Of a stretch of 64,000 bases of DNA, positions 24,772-36,139 are shown one piece after another. The position numbers were made by a program, and so were the translations under genes. The DNA comes from Hetaerina americana (taxonomy: Eukaryota; Arthropoda; Insecta; Odonata; Calopterygidae), in assembly GCA_022747635.1 (NCBI GenBank), contig JAKTNV010000009.1, positions 31,162,622 to 31,226,621 on the forward strand. The letters run 5' to 3'. Positions within the stretch are counted from its first letter, which is position 1; every line of letters begins with the position of its first letter. The notes beneath the pieces were generated by a model, which worked only from the letters and a program-made list of their open reading frames with translations, ran no database searches and was not told where the DNA came from.

Positions 24772-25911
24772 CTAGAAAAATGAAATACAGAATATACTAC
24801 CTTGATCAAAAAGTTCCCGGAATAACCACCGTGTGGCGCTCCCATCGTTCCGATTTGAGTTCTGTTTTTTTGTTAAATTGGTACATCTGTTGTTGATATT
24901 CCCTTTAAATCTTAGTGTCATAACTTGACATTTGCAAAAGTTACGGTCGGTTTTCGGTATGTCCATCAGTGCTTCCTGCGATTTTTCCATTACTTCCTCT
25001 CGGCTGCTAAAACGCGTTCCCCGTAATGGTTTTTTAACTCGATTGAACAGAAAGAAGTCACAGGGAGCCAAATCAGGTGAATTCGGTGGCTGTTGGATGG
25101 TATTTGTTGCATTTTTCGTCAAAAAATTACGAATAATGATAGCACTGTACGACGGTGCGTTATCATGGTGCAAAATCCACGAGTTTTCTGCCCACATTTC
25201 TGGTCTCTTTCGGCGAATTGCTTCACGCAAACGTCTCATAACGCCCAAATAATACTCTTTGTTTACTGTCTGGCCTTCTGGCAAAAATTCATGATGCACT
25301 ACACCGTTGTAATCCATGAAAACCGTCAGCATTGCCTTCTTTTTTGACTGAAAACGACGTGGTTTTTTTGGTCTCGGCTCATTTGGTGAACGCCATTCAC
25401 TTGCCTGATGTCTGGATTGCGTGTCGTACTCATAAACCCACGTCTCGTCTCCAGTAATGATCCTTTTGATGAATGTGGGATCGGATTCAGCCTCGCAAAT
25501 CATGTCTTTTGCGACGTCAACACGGTCTCTTTTTTGCATGAAATTGAGGTCTTTTGGCTCTGCTACACGACGGAAACCCAAATCATTAACCACAATGTCT
25601 TGGGCGGATCCATAGGCAATGTTCAAGTCCTCCGCTATTTCTCTGATGGTTAATTTGCGGTTATTGACCAACATTTCTTTTACTTTATCAATTTTTTCCG
25701 CGACTTTCGATGTCGATGGTCTGCCACTGCGTTCATCATCTTCGATTGACTCACGACCACTTCTGAACCGCTCGTGCCACTGGTAAACGACCGTTTTTTT
25801 TAGAGAATCGTTGCCGAAACACTTTTCCAACATTTCCAACGTCCGTGCGCCACTAAATCCGTTTTTTACGCAAAATTTAATACAAGTTCGTTGTTGCAAA
25901 TTTAAATCCAT
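24772..25911 (-). pseudogene. mariner transposase, C-terminus replaced
   Basis: The enzyme binds the terminal repeats and catalyses excision and TA-targeted insertion in the nucleus. The start at 25911 is the ATG of MDLNLQQR, matching where mariner transposases begin; the frame is open upstream but without an ATG. Residues 1-110 hold two helix-turn-helix regions joined by DDERSGRPS (58-66), a mariner signature. The catalytic domain has GDETW with D155, HHDNAP with D250 and SPDLAPCDFF with D285. The spacing of 34 residues between D250 and D285 is the DD34D pattern, so all three metal-binding aspartates are present. The linker that is usually WVPK-like reads RRVAEPKDLNF and seems short by three or four residues. 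After about residue 325 (NFCKC) the frame enters the terminal repeat, and the usual 'W..RW.KCI...GDYFEGD' tail is absent. The frame then leaves the element and stops in host DNA at 24772-24774. The result is 379 codons against about 345-350 normally. It is probably inactive. Confidence 0.85.
24797..24944. repeat. mariner left terminal inverted repeat (148 bp)
   Basis: The exact reverse complement of 25968-26116 apart from one base in a homopolymer (seven T here, eight A there). It covers the 3' end of the transposase frame. Confidence 0.95.
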
Positions 25912-25967
25912 TTCTGAAATTGTAAAAAATCGCCAACACACACAGAGATAGATGTACTCTTGGCTAC

Positions 25968-26116
25968 GTAACTTTTGCAAATGTCAAGTTATGACACTAA
26001 GATTTAAAGGGAATATCAACAACAGATGTACCAATTTAACAAAAAAAACAGAACTCAAATCGGAACGATGGGAGCGCCACACGGTGGTTATTCCGGGAAC
26101 TTTTTGATCAAGGTAG
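25968..26116. repeat. mariner right terminal inverted repeat (149 bp)
   Basis: This end lies upstream of the transposase ATG (57 bases from it), so the repeat includes most of the 5' untranslated region. It is the likely original from which the left end was copied. Confidence 0.95.
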
Positions 26117-26118
26117 TA

Positions 26119-26769
26119 TATCATAGTTTCAAGTTGTCACCAGTTTAACTTAAATTTCATCTCTAAAATTAATCTGAAGATCCGGAAGGCAATTTAAACA
26201 AGAAATATAATATGGATGTTATCATTTACGTAAAATAGTTAACGTTAGTTAAAATCTAAAGAGGTGAAGGAGTTATTTGCAAATTTTCTCTTCCGATAAT
26301 AATCATCTGCATAAATAAATAGACATGAGCAAAAATGAACATTGTTTCATTCACATTACAAAAAGGAAATTACTCTTCCAATATCTAGGAATAGTAATAA
26401 TTAATTCTATCATTACTCGTACGTCTAATAAAACTACTCACTTAAATTTTATCTGGGCCCATTTCCTGAGTAGTAGTATTGCATATCGTTCCTAAATCAA
26501 CCAAGTCTTTGTTTCCTAAAATTCAAATGCCCTTTGTCTTCTTGGGACAGTTTGATGTTTAGTGGGAGGTATCGCCTTTACATCACCTAAAATTTCAGAG
26601 CTGCGTAGCAATGCAAATGCGTTGGTGATTGTTAGACGGTAATTAACGAGAATGACCGCAGACATTGGTTATTACTGAGGACCTTAATCAGGACACGTAA
26701 TCGCCGATAGACGTCCGCCTCCTTCGTTCTTTGATGATCGGCTTTAGCACTCGAAACTCCTCGCCACTA
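26119..26769. other. No gene seen
   Basis: AT-rich spacer between the mariner and the GC-rich island. It carries only short open frames and no repeats that I can recognise. Confidence 0.4.
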
Positions 26770-29750
26770 AGTGTAATTCACATAGAATTTCTAGGGATGG
26801 TTGAACTCCCGTAGCCTTTAGCACACAGCAAGAGAAGAGGGTAAGAATGGAGAACTCCTCGTTTAGAGGGCTGTAGTCGGTTGGCGTAGGGGTTAGCCGC
26901 TAAGCTACCGCCCTGTTGGCGAGGGAGCGGAGGATTCTGGGTACAGAGCGATGGAGGGGAAGGAAAAGGAGTGAAGCTACCCAGAGGTGGGGGAAAGGGA
27001 TCGGGAGGGGGGATGAGAAGAAGGGGTGCGGGAGAGGGGAAGGGCGAGAGGGCCCGGATTCCCATCCACTGCAGTGGCAAGGAGGCTGTCCCTGATGTAG
27101 TACGTTTTTCGCCGGACTCCGCGCGCCGACGTCTCTTCGTTCTGGGCATCTACCCCCTTCATCCCCCGGCACCCGATTCTCTTTCACATCCGCACTTCTC
27201 TCTCCCCTCTCCCTCTCTTGACTCTCTATCCTCCCTCTCTCTCTGTTCCTATCAACTCTCCCCTTCCTCTTCCCTCGTTCTCCACCACGGTTCTGTTTCG
27301 TCGGCCAAGATGGGGGAGGGAATGTGACAAGACGAACGACCCCTAAGCATGGGGATTCAGTGATTCCTTCACCGAAAGAAAGTGCTGGAGTAGTGAACTC
27401 TTCAGAGAAAAAAATAGGATCTCGAATCCTTCAAGGGAATAGCATTGTCGTGAGCGTCCCATCCATTGCTTTTTTTTGTACTCCCATATTGCTATTCGCC
27501 ATCAGAGTCCGCGTCCGTTTATACGCCTCTACCAAATTTACTGGGCTGAAAGGGTTGTCACTGTTAAAGGCTGAGCTTTTTCCAACCGATTATAAGGAAT
27601 TCAGTGTGGATTGTCTTCGGAAAGGTAGTTTTAAAGTAGTCATTTTCTACCTCATTTCATCTGTTAAACCTGGATTTTACCGCTGGTTTTGTGTCCGTGT
27701 AATCTGTGCGAGAAAGTTGCCGGATGGTGCGCAAGTACACATAGATGTTAACTCTGTATAGGAAAGTGAATTCCCCTGGTGTTATCTCGTGATCCTTCGC
27801 CACGAAAGACTGTCGGCAATAAGTTGGTCCGTGTCTCGCCTGCTCGATTCTTTTTCCTCCGCACCGCGACACGTAAATCCCGTAAGACGTTGTGTGGATG
27901 GTGTGTCGATGAATCAGTTCTTGGTGGAAATCGCAATCGTCTCCACTCCTTCCTTGTTTATTTCCATATAAAGATTTAGTTTTCTTTCTCCATAAATATT
28001 GATCTGGATTTGCATTCGCGCCTTTAGATGCGGGAGGTGGCTACTTGAAATGACCATGTTCTTGCAACCTTCCCTTGTTTTCGGTGCATGAATTATATGC
28101 CGGGAGTGCTCTTTTCATACGTTTCGTGGATATCTCATAGTTATTTCTCATTGATGAATGGGAAAACGGGATCGGGAACGATTGAGATAGTTTAATTGGC
28201 CGACTTGACGGAACCCTTTAGACCTACCACCTTCGCAACCTACCCAACATCTCTCCGGGATCACCCGTTTTCGCGTTCTCAAAAGAACCTTTCCCGACTC
28301 CGCGCAAAGAAATCGGAACCTTTTGACGAGAACGACGGAAGTACCAAAGCGACTCGACTTCGCCGTAATATACCTCGCCTTTGGGTATTCTCAGCATCGT
28401 TGGAGAGAGGGGGTCGCTGGCTCTCCCTCAGCCCGGCCGTTCTCGCGGAGAGCGTCGGTGTGAGCCGGGGGAAGTGCAGGGGACAGTTTGACACGCACAC
28501 ACGCCTACGGTCCTTGGTTGTGAAGGGAGAAGTTTGGAGGTGTCACTCGAGGGAAGAATCCTCCTTCTATTCCAGGAGGAAAGGGAGGGGAGGCGCCTCG
28601 TCGTGGTGTTTTTATTTTGTGTTTTGCATCCTAGTGTGGAGTGTCTCTGAAGTCTTTCGCGGGTGTGAGCCGTTGTGCGCCAGGACGGAGGCGGGAAGAA
28701 TCTTACTGTTTCCGCGGATGAGTTGTCGACAAAAGTAATGTTTTTCGTGACGGTGTGTTGGGGGAGATAAGGGAAAGAAAATAAATAAACGTGTCCTTCC
28801 TCGGAATTGCTCCGAAACGAGTTCTCTTGCGGGGAAATATAACCTCCTCCGTCTTGATAGGTGGGAGAAGAGAAACCAGCCTACTTACTCGAGTGCATGT
28901 TTTTCCGCAACTCTTCCCTTTTATTCGCATCTCAAGAGCCACGTCAACTTTTTTTTTGAGGAAAAAAAAGGAAGTGCCCCGTGAATAAATCTTTAAGATC
29001 CCGCGCCATCTCATTAGACTCTGTGCTGGAGTGAAAGGGAGGGGGGAATGTCGGGAAGTGAGTAAGAAAATCCGTGAGAAAAAAAATTATATACATAAAT
29101 ATAATATCCGTCACGGCATCCCGTGGAATGGGGGCAGAGTGCAATCTGGTGCTGTTGAGTTGCTCGCTTGGCGAGATGAGAAGAGGAGTGTCTTGATGAA
29201 TTTACTCCAGTAACGTCGTCTTACCCTTGCCCTGAATACATCCCCGCAAGGATTTCGGCATTTTCCTTTATTTTCTTTTGCTGTCACCATTATTTGCCCG
29301 CCTCTTCATCTCGCTATTCTCCTCCCCCCCACCAACAACCCCCCTGCCTCTTTTTGACTGCAAAACGGACAGGGTCGGAATAACGGCGGAGAGGAGGTTG
29401 AGGAACACTCTCCCTTCGCATATCATCCCCCTTCCCCACCCATTCGCCCACATTGGGTTGTCCGTCAAGCGGGTTGACGTGCCGTTTCCCCCGAGCGCCG
29501 CACAGAGCGGTAGAGAGGAAGAAATAAGGGAGCCATTCGTCGGAAGCGAGTGAGACCCTCTTCTTCGTCCTGTGCTTGGGAGGATATCCTTGGGGTGAGT
29601 CTCGAATGTGTGTTCCTGAAATTTTTTTTCCTTATTTTTTCTGGATGGGGAGGGAGTCTAAGAGAATTACGCTGCTGCCGCCGCTTTAGTCGGACCGCAT
29701 TAAAAAGTGCCTCATTTCAGGAGTCAAGGGAGGCTGGATAAGAAGGAGGA
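26770..29750. promoter_or_regulatory. GC- and CpG-rich island, candidate promoter or 5' UTR exon
   Basis: About 3 kb that is visibly richer in G, C and CpG than everything around it, with C/T-rich tracts (27180-27275, 29315-29350), G-rich tracts (26985-27060) and no decayed transposon that I can read. CGGCCAAGATGG at about 27302-27313 resembles the YY1/Pho core and is also a strong start-codon context, but the frame after that ATG is only a few codons. TGGGGTGAGT at 29591-29600 fits a 5' splice site. The long open frames here (27324-27761, 28196-28738) lack an ATG start and domains, and probably arise because GC-rich DNA has few stops. The direction of any transcription is unknown. Confidence 0.35.
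26989..27012 (+). other. G-quadruplex-forming run
   Basis: Four G runs of 5, 3, 3 and 6 bases separated by loops of 3, 3 and 1 bases fit the standard quadruplex pattern on the plus strand. It sits near the left edge of the GC-rich island. Confidence 0.7.
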
Positions 29751-30468
29751 AAAATCTATATCTCACGAGCTGTGGTCTGGGATTTCGCTACGTGCTTTTG
29801 GGAAGTCTTTCTCACCAAAAATATTATTGAATCTTGGGTGAAATTACTTTTGGGCATGGCAATAAAAAGGGTACCAGTAAAAAGACTGAACATTTAACTT
29901 ATCTTTACTTACCATTCCATGGCGTCTATCTTTTTTTTTAATATACTGACTACTTGTGCTGCCAAGAAATGTCGCACATCAGCGTTCAAAGGAACACCAT
30001 TAATGCCTATATGGAGAAAATAGTTGCTTTTGTGACAAGTGTAATAAAATATCATGTCGGAAGAGGTGTTATCAATGACATCATCCTAGGAGTAATAAGA
30101 TGCTAAATATATTTGATTCATCTATGCAATTGGTGCTCCCAAAATGTTAGCATATCGGTCATATACAATTTAAATTTACAGGTACAAGAGAGACAAACGC
30201 TCTCACTTAGGTATTCCTTACTTTAGATGAGTGTACTATATTGTATCTTTACGTTAGTTACTAATGTGACCCCGCAATAATATTTTTATTTTAAAAACGA
30301 AAATTTTGGTGCAGTCATTACTGGTTAATACCTAATATCTTCATACTCCTTGTGGATATCGAGTGAAATGCCCAGCTGTCGAGTAATACTTATTAGTGTT
30401 TTCCTGCGATGGGGTGCGTGGTTCTAGTTTTATTAATTGTTGTTTGTATTACAAGTGATCTCTTCTTC
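29751..30468. other. No gene seen
   Basis: AT-rich DNA following the GC-rich island. If 29595 is a real splice donor, this would be the start of an intron, but there is no evidence of a partner exon. Confidence 0.35.
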
Positions 30469-30524
30469 TTTACAGTTTATATCAAATTTAGCATGCTTTA
30501 CAGTTTATATCAAGTTTAGCATGC
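30469..30524 (+). repeat. Tandem duplication, 2 x 28 bp
   Basis: 30469-30496 and 30497-30524 are identical except for one A/G difference. Each ends TTTAGCATGC. It looks like a recent local duplication. Confidence 0.85.
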
Positions 30525-31439
30525 TGAGTGAATTTTATACCATACAGGTATATCGTACCTGTAGAAGTTTTCAACAAACTAGCTTTATCCTGAATGGAAA
30601 AGGATAACACTCATACTCAGTCTCTTTATTTTCATCATGATCATTAATGTAATGAAGATACGGGGGTGACTTGAACTCTGAAGTACCTTCCGTTACGTTT
30701 AAAAGCCAACTATTTACTAAATTTCCGCTTTTTTCCAAACTATGTAAACATATGATCTCCTTATTAGTCGAATAAAATTTAATATTTTTATGCATGAGGG
30801 GACGCAAGGTTCTAATGCTGGAACCTTCCCGGCGAGTCTATCATTAACGAATGTCGTTCGTATCATTACAATGACACCTGTGATAAATATTTTGCGACTG
30901 GCAAATGAGTGTGTCATGACTTCGGAGATTACATTAGGCAGTATCAATCAAGTGCATGAGCTCCATCGTTAGGCATTTTGTTAACGCGAGGATAGACCTC
31001 TGTTCAGGCAAAATTCTGCTGGGCGTGAAATAAATGTAATCCAGTAAAGACGAAATATATTTTTTATTGCATTCATCGGATGTAACAAGTTCTAGATTGA
31101 TTTGAAGGCTCCCAGGAAAATCATCCATTTTTATCAAGTACATTACAACAAGCTGTCGATTGCTCCATCTAACTACTCTATAAGCGATCTCGAGTGAATA
31201 TATGATTCGAAGTCTGAATTGGAATGGAATTTTACGCTACGCTTAAATACGAAAGGTATTTTCTAATTTGTTTATTTATTATTTTATCCTTAAAACTTTA
31301 ACACTTGTTTTATCTCTCAATTGTGTCCATTGGCAATCTATAGTTACGCATTTACTCTACCTATCTCAGGATAAACTTTCCTTTTTACATTATATTCCTC
31401 TCTCCGGTATGTTTTGTCATTCCACATGAAGTACGGTTC
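30525..31439. other. No gene seen
   Basis: AT-rich with a small hairpin AAGGTTC/GAACCTT near 30807-30828. Open frames on both strands are short and unrecognised. Confidence 0.4.
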
Positions 31440-32350
31440 CATCTAGCCTCTATATACCACAGGTAAGCGGTACTCATGGTCGACAAAATGACTGCTAACG
31501 AGGTGGATTGCGATTGTTTTACATTTTTCTGCGAGCGAAAATCTGTTGGCGTGGAGTACAACTGCCGGGCGTGTGTTCCAAAGTTTTCCTTCTACTCCCG
31601 TCGAATACCTCGGATGCACCGCCGCCCCTCTGCATCTCCCTCCCCAGCTCACTGTTCTCCTCACGTGGTCCATTACGCCTCACGGAGTTGAGTAGCAAAG
31701 CGCTTTATACTGACACACACAAACACACACGCACACACTTGCGTCGGATTGTGTCCTTTGGCACGACAGTCGCATCTCGAGTGCGCCCTTAAGCGTGTGA
31801 TGAGAGTAAGATGGAGGGAGGGAGGGAAAAAATATATAAGGATATACAACGCCGGCGTGTTCCCCTCCCTTTCACCAACCCCCCCGTCCCATCTCACTGC
31901 AAAGTGAATGACGTCTGCAAGCGCGTCTGTGTGCGTGCGCGCTCTCTCCCTCTCTTTCTCTTTCGCGCGTGTGTGTTTGTGTGACGGTGTGTGTTTTTTT
32001 GCGAGCGATGATGATCGCTTCGGGAGAGATCACCGAGTAGCGAGGCACAAAAGGCACCTCAGCCGAGAGGGAAGTATCCCGGCTGCGAGCTCCGAGTGGT
32101 GTTAAAATCCATTTGATCCTGCAGGAAAAGTCTCCATCGAAAAGAGGACTATCAATTATCATCGGCACCACATTTTGGTTTTTTTATTCCTTTTACATGG
32201 TTCACCCGTCGCTAATGCGTGCGCAACGACTGATTAACGCTTGAAGGTTCGGGGGCAGGCCTGACGTACTTAATGCTCATGTAATTACGGTGATCTCTTG
32301 CGTGGGATCGAAGAACGCAGGAGAAGGCGGTCGCCATTTTCACGGATGAG
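31440..32350. promoter_or_regulatory. CpG-rich block with TATA-like box and GA/GT tracts
   Basis: The stretch 31440-32100 has many CpGs and several features typical of insect promoters. TATATAAG lies at 31833-31840. TTCACC (31871-31876) and CTCACT (31893-31898) lie downstream as initiator-like sequences, though their spacing is longer than the ideal 30 bases. A CT/GA-rich tract at 31941-31965 could bind GAGA-type factors, and GT/AC-repeat tracts lie on both sides (31712-31740, 31966-31998). No coding exon was identified after it, so this remains a candidate only. Confidence 0.3.
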
Positions 32351-35300
32351 ATATTCTACGTTAAGAGTGGCCCTTCTTTCCATCTAGCTTCAATATGTTG
32401 ACCCCAATTACATTTCACATTACACTAATTCCTTCCCGAGTTTCAATACGATATACCACGAAATTCCTGGTGATCGAACTTAAGTTAAAATTTATTGCAT
32501 GTACCGCACCGCTTATCCGTCCTTAGGAAAGTTCCAGCAATTTATGTCACTAAAAAATTGTAAAAAAATACAATTGCGTAAACATGCTTCGAACTATACT
32601 GACTATGGTAATGTTGGATCAATGAAGCAGTCGTGGCATGGCCGGAGCATCTACACCCACATTTACTACATAAGTAATACTTTCCATAAGTCAAACGAGT
32701 ATTTATCGCTATATTTTCTTAAAAATAAGTGATCAAAAGCGATTTTCATTTACCACTTTCAAGTACTCGAATTACCCACCAAAGACACCATGACCTCTTG
32801 CTTTTGTTTTTCTTATGTCAGTGCCAATGATTAATGTTAAATTGTGTTGTCAATCATATCCTGTTTCACAACAAAGTTTTAAAAAGATTCCTAAACCAGG
32901 TTTTTAATATAGTACAGCAGTTTGACTTGCCAAATTGATTGTTATTCGTAAGATGTTTCACTGAAATGAACAATTATGCCCTCTGGATATGCACAGTGGA
33001 ATACTTCCGACCAAGTGTTACAAAAGAGATGTATGCTCAAAAATTGGAATAAATACTTGTGCGTGATTATTTGCTCCATCTATGTTATGCCATCACCGTT
33101 ACTATTACTTTTTTGTACAGTACTCCACTTTCATGATCAAATTTTCGCCGTTTGTTAAATTAACTCAGGATACTGTTTACATTATTAACGTTTTATGAAA
33201 AGCCTCTGTCATACTAAATACTTAGATCTCTCTGGCAAAGGCAAATGTGCATTGTTCGTCATATTATCACCGCTTTAATTGCATTAATACATATTTACAT
33301 ACTCTCACGAATAAATATGTCCTCATTTATTCTTTCTGGATATAAAGTTCATTTATTCTTGAGTTAAAAAATATCTTAGAACAAAATGCCTGTTACTCAG
33401 TTCGAACCATTTGGTGAAGTTCTGGAAATTTAGGAGATGGTTGAGTCCAATTGTATTAAGCTCTGTAAGCATAATTACGGATAATAGTTCTTCTGGGTTT
33501 TCTAGGAAAAATGTGGGCTTAATTTATTTCAAAAATATTTTCTTTTATCAATATTTGAGCGACATTATTATGCATAGTGTGAATAAAATATCATGTGCCA
33601 CTGATAGTTGCATTAACAATACTTTATTGTACGTGGGTTTCCATAAATGCGGAATCCAAATCACGAATTTTGAGCCGGGAGAAAAAAGTAATTTCTATCA
33701 AGTTGATATCATTGTGAAACAATGAATAGCGTGATCGGTTAGAAAATAAACAAACCATGCTACGGCAAAAACGTTTAATGATGGTCAACTGCTCATCAAA
33801 TTTTTATTTTGTAAATATGTTGACGTTATGACGAGGAAAATTCAAGAAGATAATCTTTAGTTAGCATTCTTCTTTATTTTGGATGCATTTAAAAAATCTA
33901 TCATGGTCATTGTAAAATTTGGAAGATACAGAGCTCGTTTGCATTCATTTTACCGAGTGAAAATGATGATTCTTTGAAATGGAAGATATTAATAATTTAG
34001 AAATATTACTTTAATATATACCACTTAATGGTAAAATTTATTCTTCACGCATAGAATTGTCTACTCTAAAATCATTGATAGGATTCGTATTAAAATGGGT
34101 ACAACGTTGAAAAGTAGTTCAAATAAAGAAAAATGCGTTAGTGTATCGATTTACAATTACAGGCACTGAATTTTAAAACCCCAAGAAGAGAGTCCTCAGT
34201 GTGAGCCCCCCATCAAGCATCACACTTTATAGTCCTTCGATCGAAAAGCGATAAGCGTTTTTCTGCGAATGACACCTGCTTGGTCTTCTCGCCGTTTCTC
34301 GCAGGCGGGCGGGTAGCCAACGGCAGCGGGGTCGCTATTACTCCTCCCCTGAACTGATGGCCTGCCAGGCGATCCAGTCGGGGGTGTGTGTGTTGCATCC
34401 TTTTTTTTCTCGAATCTTTAGGGGAACCAACGAGCCAAAGAAAAAAAAGCACAACTGTACGGAAGTCATTTTATCATTCAAAGTGAAATATGGGAGATTT
34501 TTAATTGGTAAAAAATGCTTGTGTATATTATTTGTCACAAAATATTGTATCGATTTGACGTTTCTCGAGGGATGAAAGAGTTTAGGCCTAATTATTTCCA
34601 AATTATTAGTAACAGGTACGCCTTTCAAGGAGATATTAGTAAAAGAGAGTCTTTGTTCTTTCTCCATAGCATTAAAAAGTAGGTATATTATTTCAGTTCA
34701 TTATGAGTGATTTAGGTATTCCGGAAATTTAAAGTGATTATATTTTTTGAATAACCTCTTAATGGTCTCAGTTAACCAAAAATGATGAATATTGGCCCTA
34801 TGTATAAAATTGCATGCCATACGTTAACACATAATTGTCATATGAAAGTTTTAATCACTGTGTTTTCTTTTTTATAAAAAAAATGTGTCAAAACTTAAGC
34901 TGCACTCGTCAACCACGAGCAAATGTGCAGAGGAGGCACGAGGGATACAAACACGAGACCTTTTGTAATTATCGAGTGATCACTAATCCACATACGTGTT
35001 CGGTTAAACCATTTCAATTTATTTATCCTCCTAGCCCTAATCGCCTTGCTGGCTCCAATCGAAATGCTTGCATTTCAATTTTGTTGACATTGATGAGTTG
35101 TATCCAATGGTACGGAATTGAATAGGCCTTTGCGAAGCCATTTAAAGAACACACTGCTTTTAGAGTCTTCTCACACACTCAACCGAATCCCGGGAATACT
35201 AACTGGATGGAGAAGGCCTCATTTCGCCCCAGTTTGGCATCATGGGGGTGGTCACCCATACTTCTTTCATGGTGCAATATTCGTGGTCAACAACACTAAA

Positions 35301-36139
35301 CAATTTACGTGGATTTAACCCGTGCCCAATTTCATTGAGATGGAAAGCACTGGAAAGAGTGAAGGAGGATTTCAATTTTTCTCCTCCCCACGTTCTTCTA
35401 TCCACACACCAGGCTGAAGGGATGTTTGAGCATGGAAGGCCGTAGGCTCAAATAGTGTATTGCTGTATTCATGGTAAAAATTATATAATGATCAATTAGA
35501 AAATATTGACTACTGCTACAAAATTACATATTATTTACTATTTACGTAAAATAGAAAAACGATCTATTTATAAACTGTACTTATTGGTTATAAAATTGCA
35601 AATTTTTTATAATATAATGGAATTATCATCATATTTTTGCTGTTAGAGTTGGTTCTGTGGCAGCCAATTAATTGATTGGACGTTTTTTATGTACCATTTT
35701 CTCTTTTCAATAGTATATCACATTTTGCAGTTTCCCTAAAGCGTTTGGCCTATCATCTACTCACTCCATTCACTCTAATGGACGAACTACCGAAATTAAG
35801 CTTTAAGTATTCTTTTACCAGCATTGAAAAAAAAATCAGGGTAGATCAAGTTATTTTTAGCTCAGGATACAAACCATGAAAAATACTTGTCAATCCATCG
35901 TATCTATAGCACATCCCAATAAAATATTTTCCTTTGCGCGTATTTATTTCGCGTAGGTATACATTTTTATCTCCGACGCACGTCGCTCTGCCACTGAACG
36001 TTAATGAATACACTTTATGAATGTGCATTGTAGTTTCTCATAATTTTCCAATGTATTTTTGACCTTTGAAATTCCTATTTCGCCCATCGGATAGCCCCTA
36101 TCTCAGTTTCGCCATTGAATATATTACTTAAGATACATA
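32351..36139. other. No supportable gene; one small CpG-rich patch
   Basis: Mostly AT-rich. About 34205-34395 is CpG-rich. A mixed-composition stretch at 35130-35450 has open frames on both strands, but no protein family is recognisable. No repeats match other parts of the window. Confidence 0.4.

Larger units (their letters stand above)
24797..26116 (-). mobile_element. mariner transposon (DD34D), 1320 bp, long TIRs
   Basis: A cut-and-paste DNA transposon bounded by inverted terminal repeats starting CTACCTTGATCAAAAAGTTC and flanked on each side by TA (24795-24796 and 26117-26118), the usual mariner target duplication. It carries one transposase frame on the minus strand. The terminal repeats are about 148 bp and differ only by the length of one T/A run, so this copy looks young or recently homogenised. 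Typical mariners have repeats of roughly 30 bp, so this length is unusual. The extra repeat covers the part where the transposase C-terminus and 3' untranslated region should be. Confidence 0.95.

Noticed and set aside
24932..25653. Three plus-strand frames across the mariner
   Set aside because: They are antisense shadows of the transposase.
26778..27187. Proline- and serine-rich minus-strand frames
   Set aside because: They are the complement of a G-rich tract, so the composition explains them.
27324..27761. 145-codon plus-strand open frame
   Set aside because: It starts at GTG and shows no recognisable family; overlapping minus-strand frames are equally open.
28196..28738. 180-codon plus-strand open frame in the GC-rich island
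   Set aside because: Its first codon is TTG, it has no domain, and GC-rich DNA has few stop codons by chance.
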